Origin: Phymatolithon calcareum
Lineage: Eukaryota; Rhodophyta; Florideophyceae; Hapalidiales
Reading direction: 5' to 3'
DNA: 64,000 bases
Assembly (NCBI GenBank): GCA_977006965.1
Contig: OZ345366.1
Span: 992,001-1,056,000 of the forward strand
Numbering within the stretch: the stretch's first letter is position 1; every line of letters begins with the position of its first letter. Under the pieces are notes generated by a model that saw only the letters and a list, made by a program, of their open reading frames with translations, searched no databases and was not told the origin of the DNA. The translations under genes and the position numbers were made by a program. Shown here in pieces: positions 32,958 through 43,189 of the stretch.

Positions 32958-33535
32958 TATATGTCTTCAGGCTAGAAGTACTACTTTTCTATGATCTTCC
33001 TCGTATGTGACATTATCTATAATTTCCTGTATATCGTGTGTTCCCCTTCTTGTGAATTGGGGCCAGAAGAAGAAGAAGTGGAGATTTTTATTATAGTGTT
33101 ACCAACGCATCTGCAGACGCTTGGGGCAACACTTCTGATGAGCCACGAGGACTCAACTCAGAGCCCAGAGGCTCCATTTCGCATAAAAACGGCTATAGTC
33201 AGCAAAATTAGAAAACCTACCTCTGATCTCAACGAATTGGGGCCAGAGGTAACACCAAAATTATTTTTACGAATTTCCTAGAACACTGTAGTGACATTTG
33301 AACTGCAATTCCATGCCCTCATGCAATAACGACTGCAATAACCGGAAGTTTATTAATCGTAGTTCCAATGTGGACTCTCATGTACAAATCGCATCTGCAA
33401 TGCGATTGTGGCTGCAGCCTTTTAATATAAGGATCAGTCCATGTCCATGGCACAATCAATTCTATGCCGGCCACGGCACCCCTATGCTGACTATGCTACA
33501 GCGTGGAGCAATGTCCAGGATGTCAGTACATAACG
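32958..33535. other. No supported gene
   Basis: Upstream flank of the Fanzor-like gene. The word GAATTGGGGCCAGA occurs twice in direct orientation (33054-33067 and 33234-33247). GCAATA words occur near 33320. No terminal inverted repeat bracketing the Fanzor-like gene was found. Confidence 0.35.
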
Positions 33536-33787
33536 TCATTCTTCGGCAGTTATTATTGAAGTAAGGAGTTCGGGTGCAAGTATTGATTGCAATTGGTGCA
33601 AAAGACTGCAATATATTCGTCTTGCAAACATACTGGTGCCACCGCTGACTGGAGCAATCCACGCCGCCCGCCATTGCTGTGGGATACGTCCCATCTCAAG
33701 CACTTCAAGAATGAAGTCCAGGGAAATCCCAGGCATCAACTGAAAGTACTCCGAAAAGATCTCGTCAAGGCCACACGCCTTCTTCAC
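33536..33787 (-). mobile_element. LINE reverse-transcriptase N-terminal fragment
   Basis: The frame reads KKACGLDEIFSEYFQLMPG, then SLDFILEVLEMGRIPQQWRA and AWIAPV. This matches the start of LINE RTs (K..G.D.i..E.......l...f......G.iP..W..a.i.pi). It is the less decayed counterpart of 15790-15960 in arm A. Upstream (to about 34000, minus strand) it is preceded in other frames by VDPQKFRVPRKMK, also shared with arm A. Confidence 0.7.
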
Positions 33788-33931
33788 CGGTGCGTGGCCG
33801 ACAGCGGCTGCTACATGTCTTTCATTTTTCGAGGGACCCGGAATTTCTGCGGGTCCACCCCATCTTCCAGACGCCTGATCTTGCCTATTGCACTGATGTA
33901 GACCGTGAGCGCAGACGGAGACACAGGGACA

Positions 33932-34223
33932 TCACTAGCACCATTCCTTCGAGCGTTCCCTCGCCGAACAGAAGCTGCAGATAGCATGTGAATCAACTTT
34001 CAGGATCGGACATGCTACAATGCAGTAAATTCCCCTGTATGTTACCAAGCATATAGCGCTGACCACGACCTGTTCGCGCCACCCAGTACTTGACCACCTC
34101 TTGAAAAATACGGTGTTTACATCTGCGGGACATGAATTGAAACCACCAGCGCGCTCTCCCCTACTAACATTTCGAGATTTCCTTGTGGGGAGATGTTAGA
34201 GAGATATTGAGCACTTGTGTCTT
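33932..34223. repeat. Direct repeat left of LINE-D (292 bp)
   Basis: Nearly identical to 35022-35386 in the same orientation, from TCACTAGCACCATTCC to GCACTTGTGTCTT, but lacks about 80 bp present in the right copy (35165-35247). Arm A contains the 80 bp, so the left copy has a deletion. Confidence 0.85.
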
Positions 34224-35021
34224 TCTTTCTTTCTTTATTGCAGAAGGCGCTAATTCAACGCCAGAACTTACCCTAGAGCAAGTTCTCATTGTTCAAATAT
34301 TGGAGTATCTCTACGGGTCTCTCCCTGCACAGATCTTCAACCGTTTTGCCTCGCACTCTTCCGATGAATTGCCGTCTAGAGGCAGCCCGACCAGAACAGC
34401 GTATAATTAGGTGCTCCACTGTCTCCATGACGCCATGCGGGCACATCTTGCGCACTGGGTCATAGAGTAGCGGTTCATCCTCGATGTGTCCATGGTGAAA
34501 GCATGCTACAATAGGACAGCAATTCACCATAAGCTGGTGTAGTACCGCCTCTGCACGTCTCTGTGAGATGTGCAGATCTTTTGGGAGCGTAGGTAGAGTG
34601 AGTAGTTTGCTTCTGCACGGCGGTTTGATAATGGATCGGGCCGCTTCCAAAGTGAGAGGTATTGTTTGATGCAACACCAGATCCGATTCCAAAATTCCCC
34701 TCCGCGCCAGATCATCAGCGACCTCATTCTTCGCGACGCCGCAGTGGCTCGGTATCCACACACACTCTATACGAACTTCGTCTGAAAATAACCGGTCCAT
34801 AATATTTCACAGATTCCGCACCATGTCACCAAACATTCGCGGTTGCCCGTTGAGCGCGTCTAAGCAACTGCGACTGTCGGTGATCCATCTGATGGTGCTG
34901 CCGCGGGAAAGATGTAGGTCTGCCGCTGCTTGAAACGCTTGCACGGCGGCAAATCCCTCTGCGTCGAATGAGGAGCCAACAGCTCCAGCGCCAGCGATGC
35001 TTCCACGACAACTTCTTCGCC
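34224..35021 (-). mobile_element. LINE-D with RNase H domain and zinc knuckle, 5'-truncated
   Basis: Minus-strand frame from 35034 to 34273 interrupted only by one TGA (34807-34809). It encodes an RNase H: AEGFAAVQAFQAA (Glu), TDSRSCLDAL (Asp), then VWIPSHCGVAKNEVADDLARRG (Asp); the first catalytic Asp region is cut off at the 5' end. After it comes HQLMVNCCPIVACFHHGH, CPHGVMETVEHLIIRCSGR and ERPVEILQYLNNENLL. The 3' end is AATAAAGAAAGAAAG(n) read on the minus strand. It is flanked by 292-365 bp direct repeats rather than a short TSD. Confidence 0.85.
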
Positions 35022-35386
35022 TCACTAGCACCATTCCTTCGAGCGTTCCCTCGCCGAACAGAAGCTGCAGATAGCATGTGAATCAACTTTCAGGATCGGA
35101 CATGCTACAATGCAGTAAATTCCCCTGTGTGTTACCAAGCATATAGCGCTGACCACGACCTGTTCGCTCTACCCATATCCAATTTCCCGTACCGGGATCA
35201 CGGGAGACTGTTTTCAACCTCATCTCATACTACATCCGTTGCCACCCATTACTTGACCACCTCTTGAAAAATACGGTGTTTACATCTGCGGGACATGAAT
35301 TGAAACCACCAGCGCGCTCTCCCCTACTAACATTTCGAGGTTTCCTTGTGGGGAGATGTTAGAGAGATATTGAGCACTTGTGTCTT
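35022..35386. repeat. Direct repeat right of LINE-D (365 bp)
   Basis: Longer copy of the repeat at 33932-34223; it continues without break into sequence homologous to arm A (15300-15470). Confidence 0.85.
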
Positions 35387-35599
35387 GCTAATATTCGACG
35401 CATTGCGCCGAGATCCCCTGAAGAGCCGGAAAAGTCAATAATAGTCGGCCATATGTCCTGCTGTATCCAACATAAGCCAACATATCTCGCTGTAATCCGC
35501 TGCCATGATCCATCTTGCTTGACGCGTGGGGAGTCTAGGCAAGCCGTCATTGCCGTTGCCTTCTCGCATAGAGCATCGCGATAATTCACCATTGGCAAG

Positions 35600-35906
35600 T
35601 TCTTTCTTTATTGCGGAAAGATCGCTCACACTTATGGTAAGCGTCTAGAGCTGTTTTGCAACAGCATCTCATTGTTCAGAAATTTGAGTACGGCTAGGGG
35701 TCTCTCACGGCATACCTCTTCTACAGTCTTTTTTTCCCACTCGGCCAATATATTTTCGTCGTGCGGCGGAACGTCCACCACATCGTAGGATTAGGTGTTC
35801 GGTAGTTTCCTTGGAACCAGAATTACAGGCCTTGCACACTGGATCGTACGGAATTACTTCCATATTGCATCCGTGGTGAAAAGTGGCAACCACTGAGGTG
35901 CAGTCT
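35600..35906 (-). mobile_element. LINE-D 3' fragment with 11-bp TSD
   Basis: A 307-bp insertion flanked by CCATTGGCAAG at 35589-35599 and 35907-35917. The minus strand encodes VATFHHGCN, CKACNSGSKETTEHLILRCGGR and ERP-type C-terminal sequence, the LINE-D zinc-knuckle domain. The 3' end reads GCAATAAAGAAAGAA. The insertion is absent from the matching place in arm A (about 15095). Confidence 0.88.
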
Positions 35907-36059
35907 CCATTGGCAAGGTATTACTCACCAATAACGTTCTGCACATCTGAAGTTCAAGGCCTGTAAATTCCTCTTCTGTTCTTATTGTGGAGCTCGTGGA
36001 CGCGAAAGAAGGCAGCGACTTCTCGCGGGCTGAAGTGTCTCTTCTCTGACTGACATTAA

Positions 36060-37013
36060 GGGGTGAACTGACCAAGGGACCTACAGTGCTGGCGGATGCA
36101 CCCACCCTGTTGGGTACACAAGCAATTCGCCAATTAGATTGTTTGACCTCCAGTCTAAAAATCCAACTCACGCAGCGATTGGTCTCAGGAGGTCAGGGCT
36201 ATGCACCAACAGATCAGTTCGCGTCGTGCGAAAACCTCGAGGTTTTACGATCGATCATACACACCTTCGTAACAACTCAGAATCGACATTAAATGTCATA
36301 TTTTCACCCGACACCAATGCATCTCAGGAAAACGGTAATCGTCACTGTGGGCGCTAGCCGAAACCTAACACGAGTTCGCGCCGTGCGAAACCTCGAGGTT
36401 TCACAATCGATCATACACATCTTCGTAACAACTCAGAATAGACATTTTTTTCACACGTCATTCATGTTATTCACATCCGTGCATCTCAGGAGTATGGCAA
36501 TGGCCTCTGTGGCCGTTAGCCGACACCAAACACGGCCTTGAAGCCCCGTTGATGCCACCGATGTACACCTCCCGCACGCCGACCGACGCCGTCTGATCTC
36601 ACCCGACGCCCACCCAGCGATCCAACCTCAGCGGCGCCACCCCGTAGTAACTCAGAATCGGCACTTTTCGCCCGACACTCATATTACTGATGTCAGTCTT
36701 GAGATGCACAGATGTTCACTCTGTGCATCTCAGGAGAAGAGCAATCACCTCTGCGACCGTTAGTCGACACCAATCACGGCCTTCAAGTCCCGTTGACACC
36801 ACTGATGCACACCACCCGCACACCCACCGGCGCCGTCTGATCACACCCGACACCCACCCAGCGATCCAACTTCCCGGCGCTACCCCATAAAAGCGCACTC
36901 AACCTGCATTAACAGCCAACATCCTCCCGGCAACCAGCGCATTGCAGCGCTTCCCAACATCTATCGCCTCCAGCGCAAGCCGTCTCTGTCCTCCATCCCG
37001 AACCCACGTCGCC
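36060..37013 (+). promoter_or_regulatory. Repeat-module promoter of EVE gene B
   Basis: Three or so modules, each with TCAGAAT(C/A)G(A/G)CA, CCCGACAC, GCATCTCAGGA and GCCGTTAGCCGACACC-type words, recur at about 36270-36395, 36430-36640 and 36650-36880, then CCATAAAAGCG (36886-36895), about 120 bp before the ATG. A short hairpin around GTGCATCTCAGG / CTTGAGATGCAC (36700-36732) lies between. The same modules lie inverted in arm A. CACGGCC and CGCCGTCTGATC words repeat as well. Confidence 0.6.
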
Positions 37014-37937
37014 ATGACTGGTAACCGTTCCAAGTCCGCTAAAGCGGGCGCCTCCACGAGCAAACCTGAGCGGAAGATCTCCAAAGTCTCTAAGGCTCAG
37101 AAGGCCGGCGGACCCTCGACGAAATCGGCAAAATCATCCGCAGAAATCGAGCGCGATGAATCCGGCATCGCGTTCTGGTACTTCTGCTCTGATCAGAGCA
37201 GCGCTCACAAGAAATTTACCATTGCGGAATTGGAGAATCAACAGAATGGTATCAAGATGTGGGCTGGAGTCCGCAACTTTGTTTCTCAAAATTTCATGCG
37301 CGCCATGAAGGTCGGCGACCGTGCATTCTTTTGTCATAGTAACGCGGGGCGCCAAACTGGTACGTATCGGATTGCATGTTGCGATGTTGTGTCACTGCAT
37401 TTATGGCGTCTGCTAACTTGACCCTTCGAATCGCGTTTGCCATCTTTTGGGAATTAGGAATTGTGGGAACGGTCACTATTGTGAAAGAAGCCTATCCGGA
37501 CCGTACGTGCTTCTTACGACAATTTTTTGAATGATCCGGTCCGTTGATACTCAGTTTCACTCATATGGTCAGTTCCTCTGTGCTCTTTCGTTTGTGCTTT
37601 CCAGACACGGCTTGGGACCGTAATAGTCGTAATCATTCGGACAAAGGCAGCAAGGAGTCTCCCGTCTGGGATATGGTGGATGTCAAGCATTTCTCCACCT
37701 TTAAGAAGATAATCAGTCGGGAATCCCTCAAGGACGGTCCCCTGAAAGACATGTACATGATCAGGGTGGGACGCACTTCCGTCGGTCCGGTATGTATTTT
37801 CATTTCATATGTTTTCTCGCCACGCCTCTCTTTACCTCTTTCGCTAATTTGCTTGTTTCGTCATGATTTCATAATCGTATTATTAGGTGCGCGTTAACGA
37901 GTGGAAGGAGATCATGAAGATCTGCGAGGAGGAGTAA
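37014..37937 (+). CDS. EVE-domain protein, THYN1-like, copy B (four exons)
   Basis: Paralogue of the gene at 12998-13920 in the other arm of the inverted duplication. Exons: 37014-37359, 37458-37502, 37605-37789, 37887-37937; all four have exactly the same lengths as in copy A, with donors GTACGT, GTACGT, GTATGT. Joined product 208 aa. Key segments: FWYFCSDQ, WAGVRNFVSQNFMRAMKVGD, FFCHSN, GIVGTVTIVKEAYPDH, PVWDMVDVKHFSTF, PLKDMYMIRVGRTSV, VNEWKEIM. The start at 37014 is chosen over an in-frame ATG at 36942 because copy A begins at the same residue. In exon 1 about 23 of 116 residues differ from copy A. Several changes hit conserved EVE positions: YHSN to CHSN, WDG to WAG, ARNF to SQNF. The frame and splice sites are intact. 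Confidence 0.85.
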
Positions 37938-39281
37938 GTGGACAGTTGTTTTCACAGGTGGGAGATAGAGAATTTGGTGTAGGCGGAGGAGTAGAGGGCA
38001 CGGAACCTTACAGGGTGTAATCACTGGGAGTGAAAAGATAAGGTTGTGTTTATCCTAAAATGGGGTGATCTCTCTCCATGCGATGATGAGATGCTCTCTA
38101 CTAAAACTACGAAGGTAGAACTGCTTAAGTAGGCTTCCGATTGCTTTCCAGCCATGAGGTTTGCTGGAAGCATATTGCGTGTTTCCTGCTCTCAGAATCT
38201 ATGCCGGAATTTGGGTCGCCTATTCCTGCAGCTTGAGGTGCCACTGCATCATTGCGTGTCTACATGGGGGAAGAAGACTTGCGGGTGTGTTTAGCTCTTG
38301 ATGTGTTTCACGGCTTGTGGGAAACTGGGCGAAGTGGTTGTGTAGAGTGTGATTAGAGGATCGTGTATACATCATTTGTGTTGACTTCTAAATTTACCCC
38401 CGCTTGTTTTGTATTCTTCGACATGTGCATCGGCGCCCATGTGGTCTAGCCAACGTTGGCAATCATAACAGTAGCAGACACTACTAAACTTAGGGGGCAT
38501 AAGAGCATGTTGTGAAATTTTGAGTCCATCGTTAACGAGGATTCCGACTTGGATGTGATGTTCTAGTGTGAGCCCACCAACCTACTACCTGACATCTGTA
38601 TCAGCCCCCGTTCAGCATTGGATGGAATTTAAGAAACCCGCTGCAACGATCTTTAAAACCACCTGCTCACAGTCTTCGTCGAACGCGACCCAAGCAAAAA
38701 AATCACATTTAAAAATGCTTGAAATCCGGAGCAAAAACGGAAGGTGAAAAGTAAAAGAGAAGAGCCCCCAGTGTTGTACGCGTTCGCAAGGACAACGGAG
38801 AGAGTTTAAATGCCAAGCGTGGATGCCCTTATTAAGGAAACTCAAACGCCTCACAATACCAAACTAAAAAACAGAATGGAGAAAACCAATGCCCTCGAAG
38901 CACTGCTCGCCTCAGTGCAAGATAAAGCCATACAGAAAGCAGCGCTAGTGACATTCCAGGGGAACCCATGACAAAAAAATCGCCACTGCTATCGAAGTGC
39001 ATGTTCTCCTACCCATCAGGGACAGAATGTCAAACGCGGAGTATCCCAAGATCAGGAGTCTCTAGTGACTGATTCCTGGTGCTATGTGATAATCACAGGT
39101 TTTAGCGCAAGTAAGGAGTAAACCAACGAACGTGAAAATAACCAGGGTCTATTTTAACACCCTGCTCTTCAGACCGCCGAGAGAACTCGTGATTACCTAG
39201 AACGAATACAGTCCAGGAGCATCTTAGAGACCCCTAGATGTTGAATAACGTACACTATGTGTAACGCAGATATCCTGCAAC
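37938..39281. other. 3' flank of EVE gene B; LINE-B-like debris
   Basis: 37938-38600 is the counterpart of 12300-12997. 38720-38860 has scattered homology to arm A flank. From 38811 to 38968 an open frame includes NRMEKTNALEALLASVQ, resembling the 3' end of LINE-B (EWKKLRPSERC plus following bases). No gene supported. Confidence 0.4.
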
Positions 39282-39294
39282 ATAAGAAAGAAAG
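39282..39294. repeat. Target-site duplication, left copy
   Basis: ATAAGAAAGAAAG, exactly repeated at 40429-40441 after the poly(A) of the LINE-A insertion. Confidence 0.85.
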
Positions 39295-40428
39295 GAGCTT
39301 TCTGGGAAAACGCTGACGAAAGTCAAAGAAGTCCCATACCTTGGCATATCACTCAGCAGTGACGGAGTTACCGACAAGAAAATGCTTGAACGCATCCGAC
39401 AGGCCAAGATAGCAGTGTATCAGCTGAGATCCCTTGGTGTAACAGCCCGGGGACTCAGCCCCTTAAAAGCAATCAAGATGTACAAGGCCTTGATACAGCC
39501 AAGATGGGAATATGCCATGCACCTGACGCCATGGACGACAAGAGTTCAAACAGCTATTGCAGACGTGGAGAAGACTTTTTTCAGACAAGTATTTGGTCCA
39601 ATCGCAAAAAATCGAACAGCGAGACTTCGTCTTCTCTGTCGCATACATAATGCAGAAGACAGAAGACTAGTTCTAGCGTTACGAATGCTTGAACGAGCCA
39701 GAACAAGAAAAATGGGCCTGCTCACAGTCCCAAGAGAGGAAAGAGACGTTGAGGAATTGCAATGGGTGTGTCGTGACATATCATCAATGTTACATCACGA
39801 CCTATTCGAGACGGCACTAACCTATCTTAAGCAACGAGTTTCAGCAAAATCGTTGAGGGACTTGCTCTTTAAAGACGAAGGAGACGGCTTGGAGGCGAGC
39901 AGAAAGAGGAAAATTCCTTATGATATTCCCGGGTCTACTCCCGCCATCATCAGATTACCGAAAGCACGTCACCGCCAATTGGCGATTAAATGGGCATTCG
40001 GACGTTTTCCCCCATTGAGTACCACTCTTCTGGAAGAAAAATTCGGTGAAATCGTACCAACTCTCATGAACAAGCTCGAAGTGTACCTTCAAAGATATCG
40101 ACTAACAGAAGAGGAGACTAGTGAGACTGAAAAGGCACTTGACAAAGTACTATTCTTCACAATCGTCTTTTATGACGACATGGAATAGACCAAGACAAAA
40201 TAGAACGGCGACGCTGAGATTCACGCGAACAGGACAAGTGGACTCTAAGCTTTTCCCTCCATGGAGGAGGGTTTTTGCAGCTAGGGCTACGACGATAGCA
40301 ACGAGCTTTTGCGGGCTTTAACAGAGTAACGGAGCTACCAAGGTAGTAGCATCTGAAACGCATCTCCCTTACAGTCTTATGAGTGTTTCTGAGGGCGTTT
40401 AATAAATTCAAAATTCAAAAAAAAAAAA
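39295..40428 (+). mobile_element. 5'-truncated LINE-A retrotransposon insertion, longest copy
   Basis: A 1134-bp insertion with perfect 13-bp TSD and a 13-nt A-run tail after TTTAATAAATTC. The frame is open from 39286 to 40188: VPYLGISLSSDG (RT motif after the palm), IRQAKIAVYQLRSLGV, MYKALIQPRWEYAMHLTPW, FFRQVFGPIAKNRTARLRLLCRI, basic tail RKRKIPYDIPG, and TEKALDKVLFF. The frame has no stop in about 300 codons, so this is a fairly recent insertion. It lacks endonuclease and the catalytic YxDD box because of 5' truncation. Confidence 0.9.
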
Positions 40429-40441
40429 ATAAGAAAGAAAG

Positions 40442-41594
40442 AACTCGTGATCGGCAAATGTGAAGTCGACGCGATGCCTTAGCTGTTCCCGAGGTGGCAT
40501 GAAGGGATATCGATTGTGGATACCCTTTGTGCGTTCTGCCATCTCTGCTAGAACAGTGAGGCCTAACGGAGGTCCCAGAATGTCGAGACCACATCAAGGT
40601 GTTTTTTATTGCATATCTTGTGCTTACCAGAACACTGGTGTATATTAGAGGTACTGGTAAGCTGCAATCCAGTCAAGGTGTTCTGTTCACGCATATCTTG
40701 TGCTTATTGGAACACTGGGGTCTTCATGCTACTTATCTTATCACACTGATAATCGAGCGGATTGCTACTCATATAGAATAAAGGCAGCACAACTGGAAAC
40801 GAACAACCGACTGGTGATGCAGCCTCTCAACCTCGCCAGTGCCCAACGCTATAATCGTTCCCACACTTTCCCATTCGCTCTGAAGCACAGTGAGGCGTTT
40901 CACTTTTTAACTACCTCTCTTGTGTGTTGGCTATTGAGTGAGCTCTGGCAATCATGTCCAGATCGTTGTCGAGAGGGATATTTTCCAGTCAGCTCATCAC
41001 GACTTGGCGCATTCAGTGGGTCATTGACAAAGGGCACATACGCCCGTTTCATGCGGCATGCAGGAACAGTTGGGCCTATTTTAGTCCAGTCTCATCTGCC
41101 ATATTTTACATCAAGCTTTCGGGAGCCATGCTTGCAGTAAGGGCTATGTTTATCTTAATACCTACAGTAGAGCTGCGCACTAGTTCGCACTGTTCTGCAC
41201 AACACGGAAATATTCCTTCGATGTAGGGCTGCGGCTGGTGTGCGGATGGCAACCAGCGGCACCTCTGTTATACACTCAGTGTCTCGGCAGAAGAGCGATT
41301 TTCACTGAGAACAAGGGTTTTTCGTGGTATATTTAATGTGGTCATGCAAAATCACGGCTCCATCCCAGTATCAGGAAAATTCAAAACGATGGACACATAT
41401 TTCTAAGCATTCAAATTGAAAATCTCGAGAAATGGGTTTAGCACCAGTTACAACTGGGTGACGTTCCTCTCCACGGCCCTTTTCTAAGCTAATGTTCTCG
41501 GGCCACTCTCCCGTGTCCGAACTGCCTTTCGCGAGTACTGTTGGCTTAGCCAAACGTAGAAAAGACTACCATAGGAAACTAAAAAACAAGGACA
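40442..41594. other. No supported gene; 79-bp tandem repeat
   Basis: TCAAGGTGTT...CATATCTTGTGCTTA...GAACACTGG occurs twice with a period of 79 bp (40594-40672, 40673-40722). Open frames at 40700-41226 have no family. The end of the stretch is the 5' flank of the galaxin-like gene. Confidence 0.4.
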
Positions 41595-42501
41595 ATGTCA
41601 TTTTTTGCACAGAAAACATCGGCAAGCTTCACCAAGAAAATGGCTCCCCGCCTGCTCGCTACACTGACTCTATTCTGTATCCTTACCCAAAGCTCCGAGT
41701 CCAAATTGACGTTCCACCCGTTATTCTCATTGTGCTGCGGCGGAAAGATACACCAGAAGAACCTGTTTACGCCGACCGTATGCTGCGGCGACAAGAAAAT
41801 GAGTCCGATCTTTTCCGTGTGCTGTGACGGGAAGAAGCACAACAAGATATTCTTCAGATAGCTACCACCCACACCGCGAGGTGTGCTGCGAAGGCAAGGT
41901 GTGGCGCGGGAGTCATTGCTGTGGTACAAGCGGACATTTCGCGAGCGACTCCGTATGTTGCGGCGGTGAGTTGTGGACCAAGCAGTCACAGAACTCAAAG
42001 TGCTGTGGATGGATCCCGTTTGAAGGCGATAATGCGATTTGTTGCAAAGGGAATGTCTTCCCGAATAAGCAAGGTGACACTGTCCGTTGCTGCGGTGCGC
42101 AGTCGTTCAACTCTGAAGTATCGCTATGCTGCAATGGCTCGGTCATGAGCGGCAGTTCGAGGGAGATGGGGTGCTGTGGTGGACGACGGTACAATTGGCA
42201 AGAGTCTGTATGTTGCGGTGGTAAGATTTTCAATGGCACGAGGCAGTCAGGTGTATCATGTTGTGGATCACAGAGTTACAATAATGATCTTTCTGGGTGC
42301 TGCGGGACACAAGTTTTCAATAGAAGCAACTTCTTCTGTTTCGAAAGTGCGGTTGTATCTGGGAATCGGACTACAACCAAGTGCTGTGTTAGCAATAGAA
42401 ATCGCCCTGGAGCTGCAGTTTCTTGTGATGGAAAGGTGAAAACAGTGTGTGAAGATCTTTCAACTCGGATGCGTGTCCATGGAGCTCCTTCTGCACAATG
42501 A
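41595..42501 (+). CDS. Galaxin-like di-cysteine repeat secreted protein, frameshifted
   Basis: Two overlapping frames form one protein family signature. Frame 1 (41595-41861, ATG at 41595; a second ATG at 41640) has a signal peptide around MAPRLLATLTLFCILTQSS and three CC repeats (LCCGGK, VCCGDK, VCCDGK). Frame 2, shifted by +1, runs to TGA at 42501 with twelve more: VCCEGKV, HCCGTS, VCCGGEL, KCCGWI, ICCKGNV, RCCGAQSF, LCCNGSV, GCCGGRRY, VCCGGKIF, SCCGSQSY, GCCGTQVF, KCCVSN. Spacing of about 15-22 residues and the CCG-x-x-x-(F/Y) / CC(N/G)G alternation match galaxins, the extracellular skeletal matrix proteins of corals, and other di-Cys proteins. The frame change lies near 41825-41880; the intron lengths I tried do not restore phase. 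Either a young pseudogene or an assembly error. Function here unknown; extracellular disulphide-rich matrix is inference. Confidence 0.65.
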
Positions 42502-43187
42502 CAGCCCAAGTCTGTGACTGGCAACTGGGTCAATAGAGCCGTCAAACTACGCTACTGGGTTAGGGCTTAATGTTTGGGATGGGGACAACATATTTCCGAG
42601 TAGTCACGGGCTTGCATAAACATACTTTGTTCTGGGAAACTAGAACGCGACCAAAGCGAGTTACTCTCTGCTCTAAACAAGTCTGCTGGCATTTGAAGAA
42701 AAAGTGCGCTGCTGCGAGAACGTCAGTGTATTGTACCAGGTCTCCGGGTTGAAGTTATCTAGGACAGTGTCGCAATTCAGTACATTGTACCAGGGGAATG
42801 TTATGGTCCCCTGATTGTACATTTGTCTCTTGCATGTAGCTATGTCTAAAATTTTTAAAAAAAGTTTATTACTGGCATTACACAGAGAGGAGGAGCTTTT
42901 TCTCGATTCGAGACCGCCACGTTACGGATCGCTAAGGAATAATCTCACCAAAAAGGGTCAAGGGGAGGAATCTCTCCGCTGGCACATGTCGCACAATATC
43001 GTCGAACCCCTCCAATTGCTACATGGCGGGACGGGTAATAGATTAGCAGTTAAAGAGGTTTTTCAGTTGGAGGGTTCCTTTATGACATCAACTTAAAGCC
43101 ACTTTGTCTCCAACTTTGAACTAAACGCGCCCAATTGTTCTAACAAGCAATTGGACGAGTTTGTAACCCTCAACGATTCGAATCATC
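42502..43187. other. No supported gene
   Basis: 3' flank of the galaxin-like gene. An inverted word pair CCAATTG / CAATTGG lies at 43132-43156. GTACCAGG words recur near 42734 and 42788. Sequence around 43040-43080 vaguely resembles, in the same orientation, 45120-45190 inside the Tigger element, perhaps a shared repeat. Confidence 0.35.
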
Positions 43188-43189
43188 TA

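Larger units (their letters stand above)
33620..38735 (-). repeat. Large inverted duplication, arm B
   Basis: Reverse-complement counterpart of 11180-15960. Arm B lacks the LINE-A insertion of arm A (its uninterrupted sequence near 38665-38690 is the empty site) but has gained LINE-D pieces at 34224-35021 and 35600-35906 and a direct repeat. It holds the EVE gene copy B with promoter. Limits by eye. Confidence 0.8.

Noticed and set aside
41820-41880. An intron explaining the frame change in the galaxin-like gene
   Set aside because: The plausible GT-AG pair (GTGTGC ... TTCTTCAG, 41 nt) leaves the wrong phase, and removes a CC repeat.
43040-43080. Left terminal repeat of the Tigger element
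   Set aside because: Similarity to 45120-45190 is in direct, not inverted, orientation, so it cannot be a TIR.
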